A stretch of 41,939 bases of DNA from an uncultured Collinsella sp. (GCA_900759045.1 CAAETU010000070.1:1-41939); one strand, 5' to 3'; counted from the first letter of the stretch, positions 1 to 8,555 are shown. Numbers and translations: made by a program. The notes: generated from the letters alone by a model not told the origin.

Positions 1-27
1 GCAGGCACCATGGGCCGCATCCTGTAA
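1..27 (+). CDS. Possible C-terminal end of an upstream gene (partial)
   Basis: Frame 1 reads eight residues ending in GRIL and then a TAA stop followed by an A-run. This may be the tail of a plus-strand gene cut by the window edge. Eight codons cannot be identified, and chance is a real alternative. Nothing else gene-like is seen up to position 174; the stretch is C-rich and structureless to my eye. Confidence 0.2.
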   Translation, partial: AGTMGRIL

Positions 28-174
28 AAAAACGAGCGGCTCTAGAGGCGTTGGGGCTCAGAATCGGGGCTTTCAGCGCAGTTTTGCACCCCCGCCCCCG
101 CGCCCGCGGACCCCGGGATGCTGAATACTCCGGGATTTGCACGCCGCCCCCTGGGGTACCTGTGGGCAAAAAGC

Positions 175-211
175 AACCGCCCCGTCAAAGTATGCATTTG
201 GCGGGGCGGTT
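175..211 (-). terminator. Rho-independent terminator, possibly bidirectional
   Basis: A 10-bp perfect GC-rich stem (AACCGCCCCG at 175-184 pairs with CGGGGCGGTT at 202-211) has a 17-nt loop. On the minus strand it is followed by TGCTTTTTGCC. It lies about 60 nt after the stop of the minus-strand permease gene at 273, so it probably ends the regulator/kinase/ABC operon. The plus-strand side ends in TTT and could also stop a gene coming from the left. Confidence 0.7.
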
Positions 212-272
212 TATGCAAAAATGCTGCTGCGGGCGCGTCGGCAGCTCGCTAGAACTTGAATCCCAGGACAGG

Positions 273-3038
273 CTACTCGGCGCTCTTGAGGGCGCCGACC
301 ATGTCGATCTTGTTGAGGGTACGATTGGTAGCGAGGTTGACGATAAACGTAAAGCCAAAGGAAAGCACCACGGCGAGCACGTAGCTTAGCGGCTCGACCT
401 CGACATCAAAGTACAGCGACGGCATCTGCAAAATGTACGTAAAACTCTCGGCCAGCAAGCCGCCCAGCGGCACGCCCAGCGCAGCGCCAATCGCCGTGAG
501 GATCAACGTCTCCTTGTTGACGTAATGGTGCACCTCACCGCGACGGAAGCCCAACACCTTAATGGTCGCCAGCTCGCGCTCGCGCTCGGAGATATTCGTG
601 TTGGACAGCGTAAACACCACCACAAACGACAGGCACGCCGCCATGAAGGTCACGAGCACCACAACCGAATTGATAATCGTAAAGTTCGCCTCATAGTTTT
701 CCCAATGCTCGGCCGTACTCGAAATCGTAAGCCAACCGTCACTCTTAAGATTCTTGCTAAACGCAATCTGGTCGGCCGACGAACCCTTAAGCAGCACAAA
801 GACGCCGTTAAGACGTGCGCTTCGACCGAACGCACGCTCATAGGTGCCCTGCGTCATGTAAAGCGTGTTGCCCAGATAGTTAAGCGAAATGTCGCTGACT
901 TTGACCTTGGCAACATTGAGCGACGAATCCTGGACGTGAGCCGTATCGCCCGGCTGAATCCCCAGCACCAGCTGTGAACTTTTGCTCAGATACACGTCTC
1001 CGTCACGCAAAGGCAGCGGTTCTTTGGACTCATCCTCCAGACGCACGTAATCGCCCAAGTCACTCGTGCGGTCATCGGGCACCACGATCAGCTGCACGGT
1101 CTCGCTCTTGCCGCCAAACGTAAAGGTGACGTTGTCAGTCATAATCGGCAGGGTCGAGGTCACGGTCACGTTGAAATCATTGGCCGCGCTGCGCTCATCC
1201 AATGCCGCGCACGTCTGCGAAAAATCGTCGGGATTGGCGACCGCCAGCAGGTCGTAGCGCGTGATATGCCCGTACTGTTTGGGCGAAAGCGCCACCGACG
1301 TGTCGCGAATGCCCATACCGCAGATCACGAGCGCTGTGCAGCCGGCGATACCGAAGATGGTCATAAAAGCGCGCTTTTTGTAGCGGAACAGGTTACGTGC
1401 TGCCACCTTGTTCAAAAAGCCCATGCGGCGCCAGATAAAGCCGATGCGCTCAAGCAAGATGCGAGAGCCGGCGCGTGGGGCCTTGGGACGCATGAGCGAG
1501 GCCGGGGCCTCGGCCATCTCGTGGCGGCAGGCGATAATCGTGGCACCCACCACGCCCACGGCAAACAGCGCCACCGACACGAGCGACGACACGATGTCGT
1601 ACGAGAGCAGCATCTGGGGCAGCGAGTACATGTCGTCGAACACCGTAAACAGGAACAGCGGCAGGCCCACAAATCCGATGATGTTGCCGAGCACGCCGCC
1701 GATCAGACATGCCCACAGCGCATAGTCCACGTATTTGGACAGGATGCGCTCGCGTGAATAGCCAAGCGCCTTGTACAGGCCAATAAGCGTGCGTTCCTCC
1801 TCGACCATGCGCGTGGCGGTGGTAAGACTGATGAGCACAGCGACGACAAAGAAGATAAATGGGAAAACCGTGGCGATGGCCTCGATCGAAGAACTGTCGC
1901 TCTCGACGCTCGAGTAGCTTGCGATGTTACCGCGGTCCTGAATGTACCAGGTGCATTCGCCCAGATCGGAAAGCTCGGCGCGGGCATCGGCAAAATGCTG
2001 GTCGGCGGCGGCGCGGCGCTGGTCCAACTCGGCCTGAGCCTGGACGCGCTCCTCGCTGCCCTCGGCCATACGGTTGATGTTATCCTGCTCGATCCCAAAG
2101 AGCATGGCGGCCTGACGCTCGGCCGTATCCAAGCTTGTCGGCGTGTCAACCGTCAACTCCTGGACGCGCGCCTTCTCACGCTCCTCGCGGATCTTCTCGA
2201 TATTGCCTTTGACCTCGTTGATCTTTGTCGTGTAGGCATCTGAATAGGAGTTAAGACTCTTGGCTCCCTCGACGATCACGTGGACTGCGGAGTAGGAAGA
2301 AGATGTCGCGGCATCCTCGCTCACATAGAACTTATAGTCCGCAGCCGAAGCAGCGCGAAAGGCGTTGACTGTCGAGTCGGAGCTCACGTCGGTAGGATCG
2401 AGGACCTCGGCCGTAATGGTGTAATCGCCCGCGGCAAACTGATCCTTGGCACTTTGGTTGGACGAGCTCGCGTCATTGGCGGCAAAACTCACCGTATCGC
2501 CGAGCTTTTTGCCCGAAGCCTTCAGGAACTTCGAAGTCACCGCGACTTCATCGGCGCTCTCGGGCAAATCGCCGCTCACCAGCACCGGCTGATCGATGTT
2601 CTCCTTGGAGAGACTTTGCACGACCACGCGCTCGCGCGTTGTGCCCACGGCGGTGTAGGCGGTCTCGGTGTAGATGCCCTCGGCCGTCTCGACGCCGTCG
2701 ACCTCTTGGATAGCCGCAAGATCGTCGCGTGTAAGGCCATAGGTCGACTGCACGTTAATGTCATAGACACTCTGCTGGTCAAAGTAGGCGTCAACCGAAT
2801 CGCGCAGATCCTCGCAGCCCGCCTTAAGGCCGCACATCACGCTCACGCCAAGCGCGGTGATGACCACAATTGACAAGAAGCGCTTAAGACTGCCTCGGAT
2901 TGTGCGGTAGATGCCACGGCGAAAAACCGTCGGGACCATATCGTTTGAGCTTTGAGCAGTGCGGTAGGTCGTAAAATCCTGCTCGCACTCCGCGTTCTGC
3001 GCGTCGCGGCGCTGGCTGTTTTGGCGATCTTGGTCCAT
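273..3038 (-). CDS. FtsX/MacB-family ABC transporter permease, large
   Basis: A membrane protein of about 921 residues, the permease partner of the ATPase just upstream. A hydrophobic helix near residues 52-72 is followed by a large extracytoplasmic region rich in Ser/Asp/Thr. That region includes a charged helical stretch (about 270-350) likely to form a coiled coil. Three closely spaced helices follow (about 385-510), then a second extracytoplasmic domain, then three C-terminal helices. This duplicated FtsX arrangement is typical of mechanotransmitting exporters rather than importers. The ATG at 3038 lies 5 nt after the ATPase stop; a GTG at 3050 in the same frame would overlap that stop and is an alternative. 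It is the last gene of the regulator-kinase-ABC operon. The substrate cannot be read from sequence; export of, or resistance to, peptides, or a cell-envelope role, is an inference from the two-component linkage. Confidence 0.9.
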   Translation of the reverse strand: MDQDRQNSQRRDAQNAECEQDFTTYRTAQSSNDMVPTVFRRGIYRTIRGSLKRFLSIVVITALGVSVMCGLKAGCEDLRDSVDAYFDQQSVYDINVQSTYGLTRDDLAAIQEVDGVETAEGIYTETAYTAVGTTRERVVVQSLSKENIDQPVLVSGDLPESADEVAVTSKFLKASGKKLGDTVSFAANDASSSNQSAKDQFAAGDYTITAEVLDPTDVSSDSTVNAFRAASAADYKFYVSEDAATSSSYSAVHVIVEGAKSLNSYSDAYTTKINEVKGNIEKIREEREKARVQELTVDTPTSLDTAERQAAMLFGIEQDNINRMAEGSEERVQAQAELDQRRAAADQHFADARAELSDLGECTWYIQDRGNIASYSSVESDSSSIEAIATVFPFIFFVVAVLISLTTATRMVEEERTLIGLYKALGYSRERILSKYVDYALWACLIGGVLGNIIGFVGLPLFLFTVFDDMYSLPQMLLSYDIVSSLVSVALFAVGVVGATIIACRHEMAEAPASLMRPKAPRAGSRILLERIGFIWRRMGFLNKVAARNLFRYKKRAFMTIFGIAGCTALVICGMGIRDTSVALSPKQYGHITRYDLLAVANPDDFSQTCAALDERSAANDFNVTVTSTLPIMTDNVTFTFGGKSETVQLIVVPDDRTSDLGDYVRLEDESKEPLPLRDGDVYLSKSSQLVLGIQPGDTAHVQDSSLNVAKVKVSDISLNYLGNTLYMTQGTYERAFGRSARLNGVFVLLKGSSADQIAFSKNLKSDGWLTISSTAEHWENYEANFTIINSVVVLVTFMAACLSFVVVFTLSNTNISERERELATIKVLGFRRGEVHHYVNKETLILTAIGAALGVPLGGLLAESFTYILQMPSLYFDVEVEPLSYVLAVVLSFGFTFIVNLATNRTLNKIDMVGALKSAE

Positions 3039-3043
3039 GGGCG

Positions 3044-3745
3044 CTACCACTCGATCGTCTCGATAGGCACGGGATTTTGTTGAACTGTCTCGCTCTCCAC
3101 GCGACCACTCTTAAAGCGGATCAGACGATCGGCCATGGGCGCGAGCGCGGAGTTGTGCGTGATGATGATGACCGTAATGCCCTGCTTGCGGCAGGTATCC
3201 TGCAACAGCTGCAAAATCTGCTTACCGGTTTTGTAGTCGAGTGCACCCGTGGGCTCGTCGCACAGGAGCAGCTTGGGATTCTTGGCCAGTGCGCGTGCAA
3301 TGGACACGCGCTGCTGCTCGCCGCCCGAAAGCTGCGCCGGAAAGTTGGCGAGGCGCCCGCCCAGGCCAACCTGGCGAAGCGTCTGTTCGGCATCGAGCGA
3401 ATCGGGGCAAATCTGCGCCGCAAGCTCGACATTTTCGAGCGCCGTCAGGTTGGGGACCAGATTGTAGAACTGGAAGACAAAGCCGACGTCGGCACGGCGG
3501 TATTCCACGAGCTGCGCCTCGTTGGCGGAGCTCACGTCGCGCCCGTCCACCGTCACGGTGCCGGAGGTTACCGTATCCATGCCGCCCAGGATGTTGAGCG
3601 CCGTGGTCTTGCCGGCACCCGAGGCGCCCAGGATAATGGCGAGCTCACCGCGCTCAACGGTAAAGCTCGCGCCGTCGAGCGCGTGAATGCGGGCATCGCC
3701 CTCGCCGTACGCCTTGATGACGTCTTTGAATTCGATATAAGCCAT
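3044..3745 (-). CDS. ABC transporter ATP-binding protein (MacB/LolD type)
   Basis: Cytoplasmic ATPase of 233 residues that powers the adjacent FtsX-like permease. Walker A is GASGAGKT (40-47), the Q-loop lies in VGFVFQFYN (about 87-95), the signature is LSGGEQQR (139-146) and Walker B is LLLCDEPTGALD (159-170) with the catalytic Glu intact. An H-loop His is present in ITHNS. Length and motif order match the MacB/LolD/FtsE group. The stop is nearly contiguous with the permease start, so the two are co-translated. The ATG at 3745 is preceded by a modest GGGAA. The 85-nt leader between the kinase gene and this gene can fold in two competing ways, which might set ABC expression relative to the regulators. 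Confidence 0.95.
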   Translation of the reverse strand: MAYIEFKDVIKAYGEGDARIHALDGASFTVERGELAIILGASGAGKTTALNILGGMDTVTSGTVTVDGRDVSSANEAQLVEYRRADVGFVFQFYNLVPNLTALENVELAAQICPDSLDAEQTLRQVGLGGRLANFPAQLSGGEQQRVSIARALAKNPKLLLCDEPTGALDYKTGKQILQLLQDTCRKQGITVIIITHNSALAPMADRLIRFKSGRVESETVQQNPVPIETIEW

Positions 3746-3758
3746 CGATTAATTCCCA

Positions 3759-3829
3759 TCTGGTCGGATAACTCTTTAGTATTACCCATTTCGCACCGAC
3801 CAGAAAGGGACAGGTTTATTTTGGTAGGT
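3759..3829 (-). repeat. Alternative hairpins between kinase and ABC genes (TAA..GTCCC loop family)
   Basis: On the minus strand, right after the kinase stop, ACCTACCA (3829-3822) can pair with TGGTCGGT (3802-3795). The loop between them contains TAAACCTGTCCC, the same loop as in the hairpin at 34506-34543. The downstream arm can instead pair with CCGACCAGA (3767-3759), a 9-bp perfect match. The two pairings are mutually exclusive. No U-run is seen, so a simple terminator is not obvious. Confidence 0.5.
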
Positions 3830-3830
3830 T

Positions 3831-5192
3831 TTAGAGGCGGACAGTGAAGGTAATCTGACGATCGTGGCCAAATACGGTAGCGGAGCCGCCATGGGCCTCG
3901 GCGATGGCACGCACAACGGATAGGCCCACGCCCGAGCCGCCCGTCTTGGAGCTGCGCGATACGTCTGCACGATAGAAGCGGTCGAACAATCGGTCCAGGT
4001 CGCCTTCGGGCAGCTCGTCCACGGCGTTCGATACGACAAGCTCGGCGGCACCTTTACCCTGACCGCGCGAAACGGCACGCAGGCTCAGCTCAATCACGCT
4101 GTCCTCGCTTGCGTAGCGTGTGGCATTGTCCAGCAGCAGCTCAACAACCTGCGCCACTGCCGCGGCATCGGCATGGGCTCGCACGCCGCTCGCGATCGAC
4201 GTCGCCAGCCGCTTTCCGCGCGAAACCGCCACCGACCCAAACGGCGCCGCCGCCTTGTCCACTGCCTCTGAAAGATCGATCGATGTCATGGTAAAGCCCG
4301 CCGAGCCCTCGTCCATACGCGCCAGGAACACCAGACGCTCCGTCAGCGCCGTCAGCCGCGCGACCTGCTCGTGAATGCTCTGCGTCCATTCGCTCTCGCC
4401 GCTCTCGATTTCCTGCACCTCGTTAGCGGCGTCAATCACGGCCAGCGGCGTCTTGATCTCATGGCTTGCATCGGTAATGAACCGCTTTTGCTTGCTGTAG
4501 CTCTCGACCATCGGTCGAATCACCGCGCCCGAGGCACCCGCCACAATTGCCAGCACCGCCAGCCAGCCAATGCAACTGATTGCCACGCTCGCGCTCAAAA
4601 ACGAATGAAAGCTTGCAAGCTCGCGTGAGCAGTCCACGAACACATAGGTGGTCTCGTCGCCCTGAACCGTAACCGTATAGCGGTAGTTACCAGAAAAGCC
4701 CGAGGTCCAACCCTTGGAATATAGTCCTGCCGCGATGCGTGCAGCACGCTTGGCGCCCACCGCGGCAATGCGGGCCGTGTTGACATCGGTCACCTGCCCA
4801 CCGGCGATCGACACCGTAAAGTAGCGCGTGTCGAAGGGAGACTCCGCCGTCATACCTTCGAAGTGCCTGATGCGAACGCCCACTTGGCTATCGCCGGCAT
4901 CCTTGCCATTAGCGGGATCGTCTTTTGGCTCGTCCCCCCAATCGATACCGTCCTTGCCCGCCAGGATATAGTCCAGGCGAGCGTCGGCCATCTTGCAGAC
5001 ATGCGAATAATTGACGATGTTGATGCCGGCGATGATGAGCGTGAGCACCACGGTCACGGCGCCCATGGCAACGAGGATAAACTTGCGACGCAGGCGGCAG
5101 CCCAATGCGTCAACAGAATTTGCCCGCCCCGTACTACTCGAGGCGGCGTGAAACCGCTCCGTCATGCGTTTGCACCACGCGCGCACGCTCAC
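3831..5192 (-). CDS. Sensor histidine kinase (HisKA/HATPase_c)
   Basis: Membrane-bound sensor kinase of 453 residues and partner of the response regulator just upstream. A transmembrane helix at about 37-60 and a second at about 199-222 bracket a 140-residue extracytoplasmic sensor domain. The cytoplasmic HisKA domain carries the phospho-acceptor His244 in DASHEIKTP. The ATPase domain follows, with the N-box LLLDNATRY (352-360) and the glycine boxes including GGSGVGLSVV near 418-427. The start is a GTG whose GTGA overlaps the regulator's TGA by 4 nt, indicating translational coupling. The ligand is unknown. Linkage to an FtsX exporter suggests it senses an envelope stress or a compound that the exporter handles (inference). 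Confidence 0.95.
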   Translation of the reverse strand: MSVRAWCKRMTERFHAASSSTGRANSVDALGCRLRRKFILVAMGAVTVVLTLIIAGINIVNYSHVCKMADARLDYILAGKDGIDWGDEPKDDPANGKDAGDSQVGVRIRHFEGMTAESPFDTRYFTVSIAGGQVTDVNTARIAAVGAKRAARIAAGLYSKGWTSGFSGNYRYTVTVQGDETTYVFVDCSRELASFHSFLSASVAISCIGWLAVLAIVAGASGAVIRPMVESYSKQKRFITDASHEIKTPLAVIDAANEVQEIESGESEWTQSIHEQVARLTALTERLVFLARMDEGSAGFTMTSIDLSEAVDKAAAPFGSVAVSRGKRLATSIASGVRAHADAAAVAQVVELLLDNATRYASEDSVIELSLRAVSRGQGKGAAELVVSNAVDELPEGDLDRLFDRFYRADVSRSSKTGGSGVGLSVVRAIAEAHGGSATVFGHDRQITFTVRL

Positions 5193-5878
5193 GCCTGTTC
5201 GCCTTCCTCGACAACCTCAAGCGAATATCCCTGATTGCGCGACGCGCGGATGGCCACATTGGCACCCAGCGCCGTCAGCTTTTTGCGCAGGTACGAGATG
5301 TAGACCCACACCACGTTAGCGCCTTCGGGTGCGTCCTCACCCCAAACCCCGAGCATCAGACGCTCGGTGGGCATGCGCGTGCCGGCGTTACGCATAAAGA
5401 GCTCCATAAGCTGAAACTCACGGTTGGCCAGATGTTCCTCGCCCAAAGGCCCAACGAGTGTGCAAGCCGCCGTGTCGAGGCGCACGTTGCCCACACTGAG
5501 CGTCGTGGCGTCAATTGCCGTCGCCGCGCGCGTCATGGCACGAATACGCGCAAGCAGTTCCTTGGCGGCAAACGGCTTGGTCAGGTAATCGTTGGCACCG
5601 GCATCCAGGCCCTCGACCTTATCGGACACCTCGCTTTTTGCCGTGAGCATGATGATGGGCAGTCGCTTGCCGGCGGCGCGCGTGCGCTTGAGCACCTCAA
5701 TGCCATCCATGCCGGGCATCATGATGTCCAGGATTGCGGCGTCATAGTCGTTGGCGAGTAGATATTCGAGCGCCGTCAGGCCGTCGAGCGCGGTGTCAAC
5801 CTCGTAGTCGCTATGTTGAAGAATCGCGGTAAGAGCGCGGGAGAGGCCGGGTTCGTCTTCGGCAAGCATCAGCTTCAT
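5189..5878 (-). CDS. OmpR/PhoB-family response regulator
   Basis: DNA-binding regulator of 229 residues. The N-terminal receiver domain has an acidic cluster near residues 7-9, phospho-acceptor Asp51 in AILDIMMPGMDG, a conserved Thr/Ser in IIMLTAK and Lys101 in TKPF. The C-terminal winged helix (about 130-222) contains a wing-like stretch VWVYISYLRKKL and ends near GYSLEV. ATG at 5878 is preceded by AAAGGAA at good distance. It is the first gene of the operon that continues with the histidine kinase, ABC ATPase and permease, so it probably controls that operon. Direct repeats spaced 10-11 bp upstream are candidate binding sites. Confidence 0.95.
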   Translation of the reverse strand: MKLMLAEDEPGLSRALTAILQHSDYEVDTALDGLTALEYLLANDYDAAILDIMMPGMDGIEVLKRTRAAGKRLPIIMLTAKSEVSDKVEGLDAGANDYLTKPFAAKELLARIRAMTRAATAIDATTLSVGNVRLDTAACTLVGPLGEEHLANREFQLMELFMRNAGTRMPTERLMLGVWGEDAPEGANVVWVYISYLRKKLTALGANVAIRASRNQGYSLEVVEEGEQA

Positions 5879-5944
5879 GGTTGTTCCTTTGGCGCACGGC
5901 TATACAGGTTTCGATACCGCCGATGATAGCGCACCGCCAGCCGT

Positions 5945-6014
5945 CTTAGCGCAGCCTTAGCTGCTCAACCTGCGCGTTTTCAAATACGCAGGATATGGCT
6001 TAACCAAACTTAAG
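5945..6014 (-). promoter_or_regulatory. Candidate response-regulator direct repeats
   Basis: Upstream of the regulator start there are two CTTAGC copies (5945, 5956) spaced 11 bp, and CTTAAC/CTTAAG (5999, 6009) spaced 10 bp. Ten- to eleven-bp direct repeats are the usual site geometry for OmpR/PhoB-type regulators. The match is by eye only, and the core promoter was not identified. Confidence 0.25.
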
Positions 6015-6053
6015 GCTCAGATGTCGAGCGCTTGGACGCATGCCGGTCGCGAA

Positions 6054-6084
6054 AAGACGGCGACTCGTTCTTTCACGGCGTCTT
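6054..6084 (-). terminator. Weak terminator-like hairpin after the methyltransferase gene
   Basis: AAGACG (6054-6059) pairs with CGTCTT (6079-6084). Reading on the minus strand, the hairpin ends in TCTTTTC. It lies 23 nt past the stop of the minus-strand gene at 6107. The stem is short and the loop long, so this is tentative. Confidence 0.3.
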
Positions 6085-6106
6085 GGCTATGCAAAGTGTT
6101 CGAGCG

Positions 6107-6685
6107 TTACTCCTCGTACGCGCCCTCAAGCCGAAGCAGCCACTCCTTGCGGTCGAGGCCGCCGGCATATCCGTTGAGCGAGCCGTCGGCGGCAACCACG
6201 CGATGGCACGGCACGATAATCGAAATGGGATTACGCGCGACCGCAGCCCCCACCGCACGAGGAGACACAACGGGTGCTTCGTTTCCCGGTACACGATGTC
6301 GAGCCGCAACACGCTGGGCGATCTCACCATACGTAGCGACCTCGCCACGCGGGATAGAAAGCAGCTCAAACCAAACCTCGCGCTGAAACGCCGTACCAAT
6401 CATATGCAACGGCGGCGTAAACCGAGGCTCCTGTCCCGCAAAATAAGCATTCAGCCAAGCCCAAGAACGCTCAAGCACCGAAGAAGCCGCGCCATTTGCC
6501 GGACTCACCGACGACATGCCGCCAGTACCGGAAACTGCATCAGCGCCTTCAACATGTTCGGGATCTTCTTTGAGAAGCGTGGAGCCAAAGTGCTCCTGCC
6601 CCTCAAACCAAAGCCCCGTCAGACCGCGGCCATCAGCGGCAAGCAATATTTCGCCCAAAGGCGAAGCAAACGTCGTCGTGACCAC
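6107..6685 (-). CDS. ogt: Methylated-DNA--[protein]-cysteine S-methyltransferase (Ogt/MGMT)
   Basis: Suicide DNA-repair protein of 192 residues that transfers the alkyl group from O6-alkylguanine to its own cysteine. The active-site motif IIVPCHRVV carries Cys160. The upstream helix-turn-helix region (GTAFQREVWFELLSIPRGE) and the conserved YGEIA(Q)R are present. It is longer than the usual 160-175 residues because of a Gly/Ser/Ala-rich insertion at about 41-70 between the N-terminal and DNA-binding domains. The GTG start at 6685 was chosen because AAAGGAG sits about 7 nt upstream. It is oriented with the response-regulator operon, but a 228-nt gap separates them. Confidence 0.92.
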   Translation of the reverse strand: MVTTTFASPLGEILLAADGRGLTGLWFEGQEHFGSTLLKEDPEHVEGADAVSGTGGMSSVSPANGAASSVLERSWAWLNAYFAGQEPRFTPPLHMIGTAFQREVWFELLSIPRGEVATYGEIAQRVAARHRVPGNEAPVVSPRAVGAAVARNPISIIVPCHRVVAADGSLNGYAGGLDRKEWLLRLEGAYEE

Positions 6686-6697
6686 CAGCGGCTCCTT

Positions 6698-7033
6698 TCA
6701 AAACTCCGCAACATAATACCGCGAATTGTGCAGACAACCCCACAGATACGTCTGGGTGGGCTCGCAATTACTTAAACGAGGCTGTTTTCCCCAATCAAGC
6801 GAAGAAGACGCGGGGCTTCGACGCCAGAGCGGTACCTCTATCAGCTGAGCTCTAATACTTTCCCGAGAAGTGAACGAGTAAAAACGAAGCCCCAGAGCAT
6901 CCGCGCCTTTAGACCAAAAAACCGCAGGATTCGCGCTGCAAAACCGCAGGAAATAGCAATCAAAATATGCCAATGCTTCGGGGGTCCAAATAAGGTCGTT
7001 CACTTCACGGAAAAGTATTAGACCCCGATTCAC
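6698..7033 (-). CDS. Hypothetical protein, doubtful
   Basis: An open frame of 111 codons ends with a TGA that merges into the AAAGGAG ribosome site of ogt, a geometry sometimes seen in real operons. The predicted protein is rich in Trp, Phe and Tyr and resembles no family I know. The GTG start at 7033 has no convincing ribosome site. Codon choice is unbiased and base composition is near 50% GC, unlike its neighbours. It could be a decayed gene, a short orphan or chance. Confidence 0.25.
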   Translation of the reverse strand: MNRGLILFREVNDLIWTPEALAYFDCYFLRFCSANPAVFWSKGADALGLRFYSFTSRESIRAQLIEVPLWRRSPASSSLDWGKQPRLSNCEPTQTYLWGCLHNSRYYVAEF

Positions 7034-7044
7034 CCCAACCCCAA

Positions 7045-7190
7045 AGTCACCTCAGGCAGCAGGCGCGAAGCGCCGCAGCTGCCGTCACGCCCCGCAGTCA
7101 CCGCAGGCAGCAGGCGCAACAGCGCCGCAGCTGCCGGCGGCGCTCCACAGTCCCAAAAGGCGGCAGGCGCGAAGCGCCGGGGTCGCCGCC
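7045..7190. repeat. Tandem hairpin-bearing repeats, about 51-bp period
   Basis: A 40-nt unit starting AGTCACC is present at 7045-7084 and again at 7096-7136 with few differences. A decayed third unit begins near 7149. Each unit carries GGCAG..GGCGC-gaa-GCGCC..CTGCC, a two-step hairpin. A further AGTCACCGCAGGCG begins at 7277, at the edge of the next palindrome. No coding potential is supported here. Confidence 0.6.
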
Positions 7191-7286
7191 GGGACCAGGG
7201 CCCGCAACAGCCACGTGCTCCCATCAGCCCAGCGGCCCCAGCCAACAACGGCCCCATCGCAGGCCGCTCGCAGCCGAGTCACCGCA

Positions 7287-7416
7287 GGCGGGGGCCGGGC
7301 TTAGTTTTCAGAACACTCCGCAGACCAGTGTGGCGCCTTGTCCGCGCCCCCGAAGGAGCAGGACAAGGCGCCACACATGGTCGAGGACGTTCTGAAAACT
7401 AAGCCCGGCCCCCGCC
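7287..7416 (-). repeat. Two-tier palindromic element (copy A), downstream of asd
   Basis: A perfect 28-bp outer inverted repeat (7287-7314 with 7389-7416) encloses a perfect 15-bp inner stem (7329-7343 with 7361-7375). Read on the minus strand, the sense strand of asd, the order is outer arm, GTCCTCG, ACC, ATG, inner stem, CTTCG-containing loop, inner stem, GGT, CTGCGGA, outer arm. It starts 12 nt after the asd stop. The conserved blocks recur in the elements at 12746, 26228, 26336 and 40901. No good U-run follows. Confidence 0.85.
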
Positions 7417-7428
7417 GGACAGGTCACA

Positions 7429-8454
7429 CTACTCGCAGAGCAGCTTGGCGATCTGAACGGCGTTGGTTGCCGCGCCCTTACGGATTTGGTCGCCGCAGCA
7501 CCAGAAGGTGATGCCGCGCGCAGCCTCTGGGTTCGAGATGTCGCGGCGCACGCGACCGACCCAGATCAGGTCCTGGTCGGAGGTGTCCATCGGCATGGGG
7601 AAGCGATCGTGCGCATCCTCGGCGCCCATGTCGTCAACCAGCTTGACGCCGGGAGCGGCAGCCAGCGCAGCGCGGGCCTCTTCCACCGTGATGTCGCGCT
7701 CAAACTCGAGCGTAATGCTCTCGGAGTGTGAGCGCAGCACAGGCACGCGCACGCAAGTGCAGTTCACGCGCAGCTCGGGCAGGTGCATGATCTTGCGGCC
7801 CTCGTTTTGCAACTTCATCTCCTCGGAGGTAAAGCCCTCCTCCTTGACGCCACCGATCTGCGGAATCAAGTTGCTCGCCAGCTGGGCGGCAAATGCGCGC
7901 GGCTCGGGAATCTCCTCGCCACGACCCAGGGCGGCAAGCTGCGCTTCGAGCTCGGCCATACCGGGAGCGCCGGCACCCGAAGCCGCCTGATACGTCGAAA
8001 CGATCATACGCTTCACGCCGGCGAGCTGATGCAACGGCCACGTGGGAACCAGGCCGATGATGGTCGCACAGTTGGGGTTGGCGATAAGGCCGTGATGCCA
8101 CTTAATATCGTCGGCATTGATCTCGGGCACGACCAGCGGCACCTCGGGATCCATGCGGAAGGCGTGGCTGTTGTCGACCACGACGGCGCCGCGCTTGACG
8201 GCCTCGGGCAGCAGCTCCTTGGCGATATCGTCGCCGGCAGCGCCGAGCACGATGTCGCAGCCCTCAAAGGCCTCGGGGCAAGCTTCCTCAATCACGATCT
8301 GCTCGCCGCGGAACTCAACGGTCTTGCCCGCGGAGCGTGCACTTGCCAGCAGCTTGAGCTTGCCAACCGGGAACTCCTGCTCGCTAAGGCACTCGAGCAT
8401 CTGGGTGCCCACAGCCCCTGTCGCGCCCAAAATAGCAACCGTGTACTGTTTCAT
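7429..8454 (-). CDS. asd: Aspartate-semialdehyde dehydrogenase
   Basis: NADPH-dependent cytoplasmic enzyme of 341 residues that reduces aspartyl-4-phosphate to aspartate semialdehyde, the branch point to lysine, threonine and methionine. It has the N-terminal nucleotide-binding GATGAVG (10-16), the conserved DNSHAFRMD, and the catalytic Cys129 in ANPNCATI. The ATG at 8454 follows an AAGGGGG ribosome site; the frame remains open upstream, but that part is not homologous-looking. It lies downstream of lysC on the same strand, separated by 172 nt containing a terminator and a small hairpin, so the two may be only partly co-transcribed. Confidence 0.96.
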   Translation of the reverse strand: MKQYTVAILGATGAVGTQMLECLSEQEFPVGKLKLLASARSAGKTVEFRGEQIVIEEACPEAFEGCDIVLGAAGDDIAKELLPEAVKRGAVVVDNSHAFRMDPEVPLVVPEINADDIKWHHGLIANPNCATIIGLVPTWPLHQLAGVKRMIVSTYQAASGAGAPGMAELEAQLAALGRGEEIPEPRAFAAQLASNLIPQIGGVKEEGFTSEEMKLQNEGRKIMHLPELRVNCTCVRVPVLRSHSESITLEFERDITVEEARAALAAAPGVKLVDDMGAEDAHDRFPMPMDTSDQDLIWVGRVRRDISNPEAARGITFWCCGDQIRKGAATNAVQIAKLLCE

Positions 8455-8528
8455 GCTTCCCCCTTTAAAGGTTATGGCTTTTGCCTGCACGCCGAGCAGG
8501 CCGATTGTTGTTGCCAGTGTATACAAGA

Positions 8529-8555
8529 ACGGGGCGGGCACGAAACCCGCCCCGT
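8529..8555 (-). terminator. Terminator-like hairpin between lysC and asd
   Basis: ACGGGGCGGG (8529-8538) pairs perfectly with CCCGCCCCGT (8546-8555), loop of 7 nt, followed on the minus strand by TCTTGTAT. It is strong in stem but weak in U-tract, so it may be partial and leave some read-through into asd. Confidence 0.55.

Noticed and set aside
51..389. 112-codon plus-strand frame at the left edge
   Set aside because: Runs through a terminator hairpin into the antisense of the permease gene; Arg/Pro-rich and without a ribosome site.
6830..6860. tRNA-like D-arm (GAGCTCAGCTGATAGAGG on the minus strand)
   Set aside because: No matching acceptor stem, anticodon stem or T-arm follows at the right spacing.
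7045..7190. CRISPR-like array
   Set aside because: Only two clear units, no unique spacers of constant length, and units contain long hairpins; it is an ordinary tandem repeat.
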